In this document: positions 1 to 5,825 of the stretch, piece after piece | Layout of the letters: every line of letters starts with the position of its first letter | How positions within the stretch are numbered: position 1 is the stretch's first letter | Source of the DNA: Gammaproteobacteria bacterium | Lineage (GTDB): Bacteria > Pseudomonadota > Gammaproteobacteria > Arenicellales > DRJH01 | Length of the DNA stretch: 7,842 nt | Assembly: GCA_011052285.1 (NCBI GenBank) | Contig: DRJH01000010.1 | Coordinates: 1 to 7,842, forward strand | Reading direction: 5' to 3' | Notes under the pieces: model-generated | The model's input: the letters and a program-made list of their open reading frames with translations, nothing else | Databases searched by the model: none | Told to the model about the DNA's origin: nothing | Position numbers and translations under genes: made by a program

Positions 1-482
1 AAATTCACGATCTGACATCGGGATTCCGGGCAGTACGGACGCGTCACTTCAGAAAATTTCTCTACTTGCTGCCAAACGGATTTTCTTACCCCACAACGAG
101 CACCATGGCCTTCTTTCGCTCCGGCCTGCCAGTGGGGTATATCCCAATTGTCGCGAGGCAACGGGAAGGCAAAAGCCACATCAAACTGCTCAAGGATGGT
201 ATTCGATTCCTGGTTATAATTCTGAAAATCGGCGCATTGTTCTCGCCCATGCGGTTCTTTCTTCCCATCAGTCTGACCCTGTTCCTGCTTAGCGTGGGAT
301 ACTACACTTACACCTATATACTCTGGGAACGGCTGACCAATATGTCCGCTATTTTGTTTTTATCCGGACTATTTACCTTCTTGATCGGCATAGTCTCCGA
401 ACAGATTTCCTCTCTGCACTATAAAAATGCAGATGACGATATGCGCCGCACCGTACGACGTCCACCTGACAGCAATACCTGA
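1..482 (+). CDS. Family 2 glycosyltransferase, C-terminal part (polyprenyl-phosphate sugar transferase type), 5' end outside window
   Basis: The reading frame is open from base 3, so the gene begins upstream; 159 residues and a TGA stop are visible. The TTG at 66 is internal, because the protein family resemblance (TSGFRAVR, then LLPNGFSYPTT) starts before it. This is the end of the GT-A domain of dolichol-phosphate-mannose-synthase-like enzymes, followed by the GKSHIK / DGIRFL stretch that normally precedes the membrane part. Two hydrophobic segments follow (around LISLTLFLLSVGYYTY-like residues and MSAILFLSGLFTFLIG), ending in SEQISSLHYK, typical of two-span GT2 proteins at the inner membrane. 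Such enzymes move a sugar from a nucleotide donor to undecaprenyl or a similar polyprenyl phosphate. The donor sugar cannot be told from this fragment. The next gene starts 13 bases downstream, suggesting one transcript. Confidence 0.85.
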   Translation, partial: IHDLTSGFRAVRTRHFRKFLYLLPNGFSYPTTSTMAFFRSGLPVGYIPIVARQREGKSHIKLLKDGIRFLVIILKIGALFSPMRFFLPISLTLFLLSVGYYTYTYILWERLTNMSAILFLSGLFTFLIGIVSEQISSLHYKNADDDMRRTVRRPPDSNT

Positions 483-495
483 TTTTTGCTAAAGG

Positions 496-1242
496 ATGCA
501 GAAACTGCCCCGCACTATAGCCTCCAGAACACGGGCTCTATCGCGTTTACTCAGAAAAACGTTCCTGCACCCCCAGTGGATAGCCCTGCGGCACGATGAA
601 GAAACATTAAGAACCCTGTGCCCCAATCTGAAAGGCACCGTTGCAGACATAGGGTGCGCCGATGCCAAACCCAAAAAATTCCTCGGCCCACAAGCTGATT
701 ATATTGGCATTGACTACTATGCCACCTCCACAGAATGGTACAAGACACAGCCCGATGTGTTTGCCGATGCCCAGGCATTACCGCTAAAAGACCAATCCCT
801 GGATCACACCTTACTGCTGGACGTTCTGGAGCACCTGCCCGAGCCGGATCGCTGTCTGGATGAAATTCACCGGGTGCTTAAGCCGGGAGGTAGCCTGGCG
901 ATACAGGTCCCCTTCCATTACCCGCTGCACGACGTTCCACTTGATTTTCATCGCTGGACACGATTCGGACTACTAGAAGCCGCCAGCAGACATGGATTCA
1001 GTGTTAAGGAAGAAACTGCTTTGGGACACCCGCTGGAGAGTGCTGCACTCAGTGCGAACATCGCCCTGAGTAAAACAGTGCTCAACTGGATTGCGCAGAA
1101 ACACGTGCTTTCTATCAGCCTGTTACTTCTACCCGTCCTGATACCGGTCATCAACCTGCTCGCGTGGACTGGCGCCCGCTTGAGCAAGGAAGATGACATG
1201 ATGCCGTTTGGCTACCGAATGATCTGGATTAAAAACCCGTGA
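496..1242 (+). CDS. Class I SAM-dependent methyltransferase (Methyltransf_11 type) with C-terminal hydrophobic segment
   Basis: This 248-residue protein has the class I methyltransferase order. Motif I is VADIGCADAK (residues 49-58), the acidic residue after strand 2 is in GIDYY (71-75), DAQALPLKDQSLD follows (91-103), then LDVLEHLPEPDRCLDEI (108-124) and LKPGGSLAIQVP (128-139). FHRWTRFGLLEAASRHGF is common in family members found in surface-glycan clusters. Residues about 204-227 form a strongly hydrophobic stretch, suggesting membrane association near the end. The ATG at 496 is the only reasonable start: an in-frame TAA lies at 490-492 and no early GTG or TTG follows. The purine run AAAGG abuts the ATG with no spacer, so initiation may depend on coupling to the upstream gene. 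The stop overlaps the next start by 4 bases. The methyl acceptor is unknown; a sugar or lipid-linked glycan is inferred from context. Confidence 0.86.
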   Translation: MQKLPRTIASRTRALSRLLRKTFLHPQWIALRHDEETLRTLCPNLKGTVADIGCADAKPKKFLGPQADYIGIDYYATSTEWYKTQPDVFADAQALPLKDQSLDHTLLLDVLEHLPEPDRCLDEIHRVLKPGGSLAIQVPFHYPLHDVPLDFHRWTRFGLLEAASRHGFSVKEETALGHPLESAALSANIALSKTVLNWIAQKHVLSISLLLLPVLIPVINLLAWTGARLSKEDDMMPFGYRMIWIKNP

Positions 1243-2381
1243 CGCATATTGCCCTGCTCACCACCTCATACCCGGATGGTACGCCTGGCAGCGAGGCAGC
1301 CGGTGGATTTGTCGAAGACTTTGCAGAAGCGTTATCATCAAAGGCGAGAGTGACCGTCGTCGCACCGGCACGGCAGGGTGCTGTCAACGCAAGTGCCGAG
1401 CTGACTGTGCGGCGATTTTCTGTCCCGAGATTGCCCCTGTCGCTACTAAGCCCAATGCGCGTGTCAGACTGGTGGCCTATCATCGCGACACTGCGACGCG
1501 GCCAACAGGCCATCGATCAGCTGACTCAACAGGATCGACCTGACCATATCTTCGCTCTTTGGGCATTACCCAGCGGTCATTGGGCCAACGTTATGTTGCG
1601 ACGGCACGGAGTGCCATACAGCATATGGTCACTGGGCAGTGACATATGGACGCTTGGCAAGATCCCACTGGTCCGCTCCAGATTACACCACGTACTAAAT
1701 AGCGCCCACCGATGCTACGCAGATGGCTTTGCGCTTGGCGAGGCGGTACAGGCAATCAGTGGTCGAAAATGCGAATTTCTCCCAAGCACAAGAAATATCA
1801 CATTTAAGAAGATAGCGGAAGTCAGGGTCAGCCCACCATACCGACTCGCTTTCCTCGGCCGCTGGCACCCCAACAAAGGTATAGATATTTTGCTCAATGC
1901 ATTAGGCCTGCTCTCCGAAAACGATTGGCAAAATATCTCCGAGGTACGGATATTCGGTGGTGGCCCGCTGGAAGACCTGGTTATGGAGCAAACTGACAAC
2001 CTGAAACGTCTGGGTGGGAAAATAACTGTTGGAGGCTACCTCGATAAGGCCGGAGCATCAGCATTGATCGGCTGGGCAGACTACCTGGTACTGCCTTCAA
2101 GGATTGAAAGTATTCCGGTTATATTTTCAGATGCCGCTAAAATTGGAACGCCGCTTATTGCCACACCGATCGGTGATCTGCCGCGTCTGTTTGAAGATTA
2201 CCGTTTTGGTGTTCTGGCCAGTGAGGCTTCTTCTGCGGCACTCGCCGATGCTATAAAATCCGCGCTCGTGAAGAAACCGGCGGATTTCAGTGATGGCCTG
2301 CAACGTGCCCGCGAGGATTTCAGCATTCCGGAAATAGTAGACAGATTTCTGTCTGAATCTTTCTGCGGTCACAGCACGTAA
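1239..2381 (+). CDS. Family 4 glycosyltransferase (GT-B fold)
   Basis: This 380-residue protein starts with GTG inside a GTGA overlap with the methyltransferase stop, so translational coupling is likely; no Shine-Dalgarno is visible. The N-terminal acceptor half opens with IALLTTSYPDG and a glycine-rich stretch (AAGGFVEDFAEAL, 20-32), then RVTVVAPA, and includes GSDIWTLG (133-140). The C-terminal donor half has LAFLGRWHPNKGIDILLNAL (203-222), VRIFGGGPLED (237-246), VGGYLDKAGASAL and ADYLVLPSRIESIPVIFSDAAKIGTPLIAT (280-309). These are the landmarks of GT4 retaining enzymes that use nucleotide-sugar donors. The usual E-x7-E motif reads E290-x7-D298, a conservative change at the second acidic residue. 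No signal peptide or membrane span is seen, so it probably acts on the cytoplasmic face. The sugar and acceptor are not predictable from sequence. Confidence 0.9.
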   Translation: MTHIALLTTSYPDGTPGSEAAGGFVEDFAEALSSKARVTVVAPARQGAVNASAELTVRRFSVPRLPLSLLSPMRVSDWWPIIATLRRGQQAIDQLTQQDRPDHIFALWALPSGHWANVMLRRHGVPYSIWSLGSDIWTLGKIPLVRSRLHHVLNSAHRCYADGFALGEAVQAISGRKCEFLPSTRNITFKKIAEVRVSPPYRLAFLGRWHPNKGIDILLNALGLLSENDWQNISEVRIFGGGPLEDLVMEQTDNLKRLGGKITVGGYLDKAGASALIGWADYLVLPSRIESIPVIFSDAAKIGTPLIATPIGDLPRLFEDYRFGVLASEASSAALADAIKSALVKKPADFSDGLQRAREDFSIPEIVDRFLSESFCGHST

Positions 2382-2392
2382 ATCCAGCGCGA

Positions 2393-2420
2393 ACATACGG
2401 GCACATATGTATACATACGG
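2393..2420 (+). repeat. Direct repeat and overlapping palindromes around the FemAB-like start codon
   Basis: ACATACGG occurs at 2393-2400 and again at 2413-2420. Between and partly within the copies lie the palindromes ACATATGT (2403-2410) and ATGTATACAT (2407-2416), the second starting at the ATG itself. There is no Shine-Dalgarno here. This could be an operator-like or mRNA structural element, or chance in an AT-rich spot. Confidence 0.25.
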
Positions 2421-3348
2421 CACGACACCCAGGCATGACTGGGGCGATTACTGCAGAAATAATAATGCTTTAATACATAGCGCAGAATGGCAATCTGTTC
2501 TTGAATCTGCTTTCAATTGCAGGGCTGTGTACAGCTGGAATACGGATACGAATAGCGGCCTGACCATCACGGTCTTCAAAGCAGGTCCGTTTAAAATTGG
2601 ATACCTTGGCTTCCCGACAGGCAACTGCCCTAAGCTTCATACAATCGCCATGAATACTGTACAGGAACTGTGTGCAGGCCCATCAGAGCTAATGCCTCAC
2701 TGTCTGCGTATTTCCGTTAGTGCCTTCACAAACGACAGCATGCTCGATTATCCCTGTCAATCTCAGCCCGAGACAGCAATCCAGGACTTGCAGAACTGGG
2801 AACTTGCATCTGTCTCTAAAAAATTGCGACGTGACTTGAAAAAAGTTCAAAAAGCAGGCTTCCAGTTACATAAGACAGAAACCCCTTCGGACGGCCAGGC
2901 CCTGTTCAATATCTACCGGACAACCGTGGAATCACATGGAGGCTCCCTGCGTTACAATGTCGGGTATTTTACTTCCCTGATTGCCCTGTCTGCTCGTAAC
3001 CCGAATGTTCTCTGCCTGATTGCGCTAAAGGATGGCAATATTGCTGGATTTCTCGTTGCCTGCATGCATATGTACTCCGCGTATTACCTGCATGGAGGGA
3101 CTGCGCCGGAATTCCGACGCCAGAGTCCATCAGACCTGCTGGTAAACCGCGCTATTGAATGGTCGAAACAAGGCGGCGCACGTCAATTTAATCTCATGAC
3201 ATCACCCAGATCGCAGCCATCACTGGTGCGCTACAAGGAAAAATGGGGGGCTGATACAAGGGAACACAGAACATTCACTGTGCCGGTAAACCGTCCCTTC
3301 TGCTTCCTGTTCAAGTCGGCAGAAAAATTGCATCGATTTCTGGGGTAG
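2407..3348 (+). CDS. FemAB-like / GNAT-fold acyl- or aminoacyl-transferase (Acetyltransf_6 type)
   Basis: A 313-residue soluble protein resembling the FemAB-related GNAT family often found in exopolysaccharide and exosortase clusters. The first half (1-125) is the weakly conserved GNAT-like subdomain. SVSKKLRRDLKKVQKAGF (135-152) matches the basic helix that begins the second GNAT repeat. It is followed by LFNIYRTTVESHGG, VLCLIALKDGNIAGFLVA (201-218), YYLHGGTAPEFRRQSPSDLLVNRAIEWSKQGGARQFNL (226-263) and a terminal RYKEKWGAD block (275-283), which is the family's characteristic end. The predicted reaction is transfer of an acyl or aminoacyl group to an amino group; the donor and acceptor are unknown. 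ATG 2407 is the most upstream ATG, GTG or TTG in this open frame. It has no clear Shine-Dalgarno and lies within short palindromes. The gap to the previous stop is 25 bases. Confidence 0.8.
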   Translation: MYTYGTTPRHDWGDYCRNNNALIHSAEWQSVLESAFNCRAVYSWNTDTNSGLTITVFKAGPFKIGYLGFPTGNCPKLHTIAMNTVQELCAGPSELMPHCLRISVSAFTNDSMLDYPCQSQPETAIQDLQNWELASVSKKLRRDLKKVQKAGFQLHKTETPSDGQALFNIYRTTVESHGGSLRYNVGYFTSLIALSARNPNVLCLIALKDGNIAGFLVACMHMYSAYYLHGGTAPEFRRQSPSDLLVNRAIEWSKQGGARQFNLMTSPRSQPSLVRYKEKWGADTREHRTFTVPVNRPFCFLFKSAEKLHRFLG

Positions 3349-3349
3349 G

Positions 3350-3364
3350 CAGGCAGCGAGCCTG
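3350..3364 (+). other. Short hairpin just after the FemAB-like stop codon
   Basis: A perfect 5-base-pair stem (CAGGC / GCCTG) with a 5-base loop begins two bases after the TAG stop. No T-rich run follows, so it does not look like an intrinsic terminator. It may be chance, or a minor mRNA structure in the largest gap (56 bases) of the operon. Confidence 0.25.
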
Positions 3365-3404
3365 TTGACCTAATAGTACCGTTCAAAACAAGACCGTAAT
3401 CGTA

Positions 3405-4160
3405 ATGACAAATCAACGTAACTACTGGAATCAGATGGCCAATTTTGGCACAGATGCGTCAGTCATCGACCCGTATGACAAAAAGGGGCACAAGAACCAC
3501 TATATCAAATGGCTAAGAGATCAGGTTTTACTCAAATTGACCGGTCAATCAGGTGGCTCTGTAAACATTCTGGACTTTGGTTGTGGTTCCGGAAATATAT
3601 CAAAGTTGCTTGCTGCGCGAGGGCACCAGGTGATCGGGATTGATATTTCCCTAAAACTTCTAAACCTTGCCGCGGCCGCGGGAAGGAGCGGAAATCCCGG
3701 TTTCGCCTGTTACGATGGGAGCAATCTACCGATCCTGCCCGACAGCATTGATATAGTAACGACTTATGTGGTGCTGGGCCACATTACCGACAATGATGTG
3801 CTACAAGTGATGATGAGCGAACTTTACAGAAGCCTGAAACCCGGGGGATTCATACTAGCAATTGAACAAACGCGAAAATCATCGAAACTGACAGATAATG
3901 GTTACAAACGGCAGCGCCGGCTGACCGAATACCAGGCATTGTTTTCGAATGCCGGTTTCGCTTCACTGGATAGCTTTTCGATCCGCTCCGGCCATATGCC
4001 GCTACTCTACATGGTTCAGTTAGGCCTGTTGCCGGAGTCTGTTTTCCCGTTGCTCGCCAAAATCGAGCAACACTACTGCATGCTATCCAAACAGCTGGGG
4101 GACTATATTGATACCGTATTCCTGTTTGGCAAATCAGGCGCGTCCGGTACCGAACAATGA
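3405..4160 (+). CDS. Class I SAM-dependent methyltransferase (Methyltransf_11/25 type)
   Basis: A 251-residue class I methyltransferase with a textbook motif I, ILDFGCGSGN (55-64). GIDIS (78-82) carries the acidic residue that contacts the SAM ribose. CYDGSNLPILPDSIDIVTT (102-120), VVLGHI (122-127, in place of the common LEHL-type motif) and LKPGGFILAIE (144-154) follow. The remainder (about 165-251) is a less conserved substrate-recognition and C-terminal region. It is not closely similar to the methyltransferase at 496-1242 outside the shared fold. No good Shine-Dalgarno precedes ATG 3405. The stop shares ATGA with the start of the monooxygenase gene, so the two were probably co-translated and may have acted on the same product. 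The methylated substrate (O-, N- or C-) cannot be deduced. Confidence 0.87.
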   Translation: MTNQRNYWNQMANFGTDASVIDPYDKKGHKNHYIKWLRDQVLLKLTGQSGGSVNILDFGCGSGNISKLLAARGHQVIGIDISLKLLNLAAAAGRSGNPGFACYDGSNLPILPDSIDIVTTYVVLGHITDNDVLQVMMSELYRSLKPGGFILAIEQTRKSSKLTDNGYKRQRRLTEYQALFSNAGFASLDSFSIRSGHMPLLYMVQLGLLPESVFPLLAKIEQHYCMLSKQLGDYIDTVFLFGKSGASGTEQ

Positions 4161-4349
4161 CTAACGAACACTTTCAATGCATTATCGTGGGGGCAGGCCC
4201 GGCAGGAATCAGCCTGGGTTACCATCTACGGAAGCTCGGGATTCAATATGCAATCCTTGATCAGGGACGTACCGGCCAATCCTGGATATTGATGCCGGAA
4301 AAACTGAGACTGCTGAGTCCTTTCTGAACAAACCGCTTTCCTAGATTTC
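4157..4349 (+). pseudogene. Flavin-dependent monooxygenase-like gene, N-terminal fragment, interrupted by an insertion sequence
   Basis: The ATG overlaps the upstream methyltransferase stop as ATGA. Fifty-six residues can be read before TGA at 4325-4327. IIVGAGPAGISLGYHLRKLG (9-28) is the FAD-binding Rossmann fingerprint, IQYAILDQG (29-37) is the following strand, and QSWILMPEKLRLLSPF (41-56) matches the region that follows the FAD site in flavin-containing monooxygenase / NAD(P)-binding oxidoreductases. Reading through the TGA gives TNRFPRFPP, which still looks like family sequence, so the stop is probably a mutated Trp codon. The recognisable part ends where the insertion sequence begins at about 4350. 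The matching C-terminal fragment lies at about 5407-5825. A functional enzyme would oxygenate a small or glycan-bound substrate using NADPH and O2; this copy cannot do so. Confidence 0.85.
4345..4349. repeat. Possible target-site duplication, left copy (ATTTC)
   Basis: ATTTC lies directly outside the left inverted repeat, and the same five bases lie directly outside the right one (5407-5411). Five bases is shorter than the 8-13 usual for IS4-family elements, so this is suggestive only. Confidence 0.4.
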
Positions 4350-4358
4350 CACCGCTGT
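4350..4358 (+). repeat. Candidate left terminal inverted repeat of the IS
   Basis: CACCGCTGT pairs with the reverse complement of 5398-5406 at 8 of 9 positions. Similarity does not extend inward. The sequence overlaps the last readable residues of the monooxygenase N-terminal piece. Confidence 0.45.
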
Positions 4359-4362
4359 AATA

Positions 4363-4369
4363 GAGGGAG
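4363..4369 (+). promoter_or_regulatory. Ribosome binding site of the transposase
   Basis: GAGGGAG ends nine bases before the TTG at 4379. It is the clearest Shine-Dalgarno sequence in the window and belongs to the mobile element, not the glycan operon. Confidence 0.6.
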
Positions 4370-4378
4370 ATTTAAGCC

Positions 4379-5386
4379 TTGGCTCATGATAACACCGTAT
4401 TTTCACAATTGCTCAAATTTATCCCCCGACATGAATTCGAGACCCTTGCCAACCGGCACCATTCAGGGCGCTCTTTCTACACCGCATCCCGGTGGTCGCA
4501 GTTCGTGGCCATGGCCAACTGGCCGGGCGGAACAGCTTGCGGGATATTGTTGAAAATATTTCAGCGCAAGCCCACCGCCTTTATCATCTCGGCAGTGCGA
4601 AATTGTCCCGTTCCAATTTATCCCGCATCAATGATGGTAAGCCGTATGCATTGTATGAAGCCTTGTTCGGAAAGCTGTTAAGCCGCTGCCAGGGTGTCGT
4701 TCCCGGCCATGATTTCCGGTTCAGTCATCCGCTGTATTCGCTGAATGCTTCGACGATAGATTTATGTCTGTCGGTTTTCCCCTGGGCGGATTTCCGAACC
4801 ACCAAGGGAGCGATAAAACTCCATGTTGGGCTGAACCATGCCGGATACTTGCCCGAGTTTGTGACCGTCACCGAAGGTACAAACCACAATGTGACCGTAG
4901 GCCGCACGTTGGAATTTCCCAAAGGAAGCATTGTCGCAGTGGATAAGGGGTACAACGACTATGCCTGGTATAAGCAACTGACGGACAAAGGAATATATTT
5001 TGTCACCCGACTCAAAACCACTGCAAAATACCGCACGGTATGCCGTCGTTCCGTACTGAAAAGCAAGGGGCTGATCTGCGATCAAACGATTGAGTTTACC
5101 GGTGTTCAGACCGCAAAGAAGTGTCCTGTTCAGCTACAGCGCATCGCTTATCGGGATGCGGAAACCGGAAAGCGTTATGTGTTTCTGACCAACAACTTCA
5201 AGCTTTCCGCCAAAACCATTGCCGATATTTACAAGGCAAGATGGCAGGTTGAATTATTTTTCAAATGGATCAAACAAAACCTGAAGATCAAATCATCTGT
5301 TTGAAAAACAGGACTTGATGGCGCTACTCAGAGGCGATCCACCACGCGATATTCAACCCGATGTTAATCAGATGGCCTTGCTGTGA
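4379..5386 (+). pseudogene. IS4-family transposase (DDE type), frameshifted and internally deleted
   Basis: Three reading segments join into one transposase. Frame A runs from TTG 4379 (AHDNTVFSQLLKFIPRHEFE...SRWSQFVAMAN) to about 4513. The frame then shifts by -1 and continues from GQLAGRNSLRDIVENI to a TGA at 5302-5304. A last piece in the first frame (LFEKQDLMALLRGDPP...NQMALL) runs from about 5297 to the TGA at 5384-5386. The middle segment carries ASTIDLCLSVFPW, KGAIKLHVGLNHAG, VAVDKGYND (second catalytic Asp) and the YKARWQVELFFKWIKQNLKIK signature (Y-R-E-K motif with the catalytic Glu). The first catalytic Asp, expected in LDAS/LDST, is Asn (YSLNAS, codon 4744-4746). About 45 residues after KIKS seem to be lost, judged from my memory of family length. 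The TTG start may itself be a decayed ATG. The gene is not functional. Confidence 0.85.
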
Positions 5387-5397
5387 AAGTTAACGGG

Positions 5398-5406
5398 ACA
5401 GCAGTG
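5398..5406 (-). repeat. Candidate right terminal inverted repeat of the IS
   Basis: ACAGCAGTG lies twelve bases after the last transposase stop. Its reverse complement differs from 4350-4358 at a single position. Confidence 0.45.
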
Positions 5407-5411
5407 ATTTC
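5407..5411. repeat. Possible target-site duplication, right copy (ATTTC)
   Basis: These five bases are identical to those directly outside the left inverted repeat at 4345-4349. Confidence 0.4.
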
Positions 5412-5825
5412 TTTTATGAGTCGTTAAAAATTCGCTTCCAGCCGGATCTCAAGATAAACTCATACCCTGTAATGGACGGTGGAGAAACCACCCGATTACT
5501 TAACAGTGGTGAAGTCCCGGTTTTCCCGAATATACATTCTATGCGTGACGGCTCAGTTAATTTTAGTGATGACCAGCATACCAAACCTGACCTGATTATC
5601 TACGCAACAGGCTACCGCCCATCCCTCGACTACGTTTCCGATATTGCCCTTGATGAAAATTCTGGAGATCCCATCATCCAGGATATGCGAAGCGTTAATG
5701 TGCCCGGGATATATTTTGTAGGTTTCGACAATACCGTCAACTTCAGAAGCCGTTATCTACGCGGAATACGTAACGACACGAAAATACTTGCGACCACTAT
5801 TCAGCAGGCACTCACATCTTCATGA
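5407..5825 (+). pseudogene. Flavin-dependent monooxygenase-like gene, C-terminal fragment
   Basis: The frame is open from 5394 and looks like monooxygenase from just after the insertion sequence: FFYESLKIRFQPDLKI, then GEVPVFPNIHSMRDGSVNF and KPDLIIYATGYRPSLDYV. The D-x-I-I-x-ATGY element is the hallmark near the C-terminus of FAD/NADPH monooxygenases. VPGIYFVGFD and RYLRGIRNDTKILATTI complete the protein, with TGA at 5823-5825. The ATG at 5472 is internal, not a natural start. About 139 residues remain here against 64-67 in the N-terminal piece. Relatives have about 350-380 residues, so roughly 150 central residues, including the expected GxGxxG NADPH-binding motif, are absent from the window. 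The 3' end overlaps the convergent aminotransferase gene by 25 bases. Confidence 0.85.

Larger units (their letters stand above)
4350..5406 (+). mobile_element. Degenerate IS4-family insertion sequence
   Basis: The element is defined by its IS4-type transposase remnants (4379-5386) and by a candidate terminal inverted repeat: CACCGCTGT at 4350-4358 against ACAGCAGTG at 5398-5406, 8 of 9 complementary positions. ATTTC directly flanks both ends. The span is about 1.06 kb, short for this type, consistent with the internal deletion near 5296. It sits inside the monooxygenase gene in the same orientation and separates its N- and C-terminal remnants. The transposase lesions mean it cannot move by itself, although an intact relative elsewhere might mobilise it if the ends are functional. 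The inverted repeats are short and imperfect, so the exact ends are uncertain by some tens of bases. Confidence 0.75.

Noticed and set aside
3365..3400. Possible promoter with TTGACC as -35 before the second methyltransferase
   Set aside because: No acceptable -10 hexamer is found 16-18 bases downstream.
3395..3406. Tandem CGTAAT CGTAAT before the start at 3405
   Set aside because: Two six-base copies are too little to call a regulatory repeat, and nothing else supports a site.
4379..4681. A 100-residue gene in the first transposase frame
   Set aside because: Only the first 45 or so residues match a transposase; after about 4513 the frame is out of register with the true sequence.
5472..5825. 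A free-standing 117-residue gene starting at ATG 5472
   Set aside because: Monooxygenase-like sequence continues in frame upstream to about 5407, and the product would be only the end of that enzyme. It is a remnant, not a small gene.
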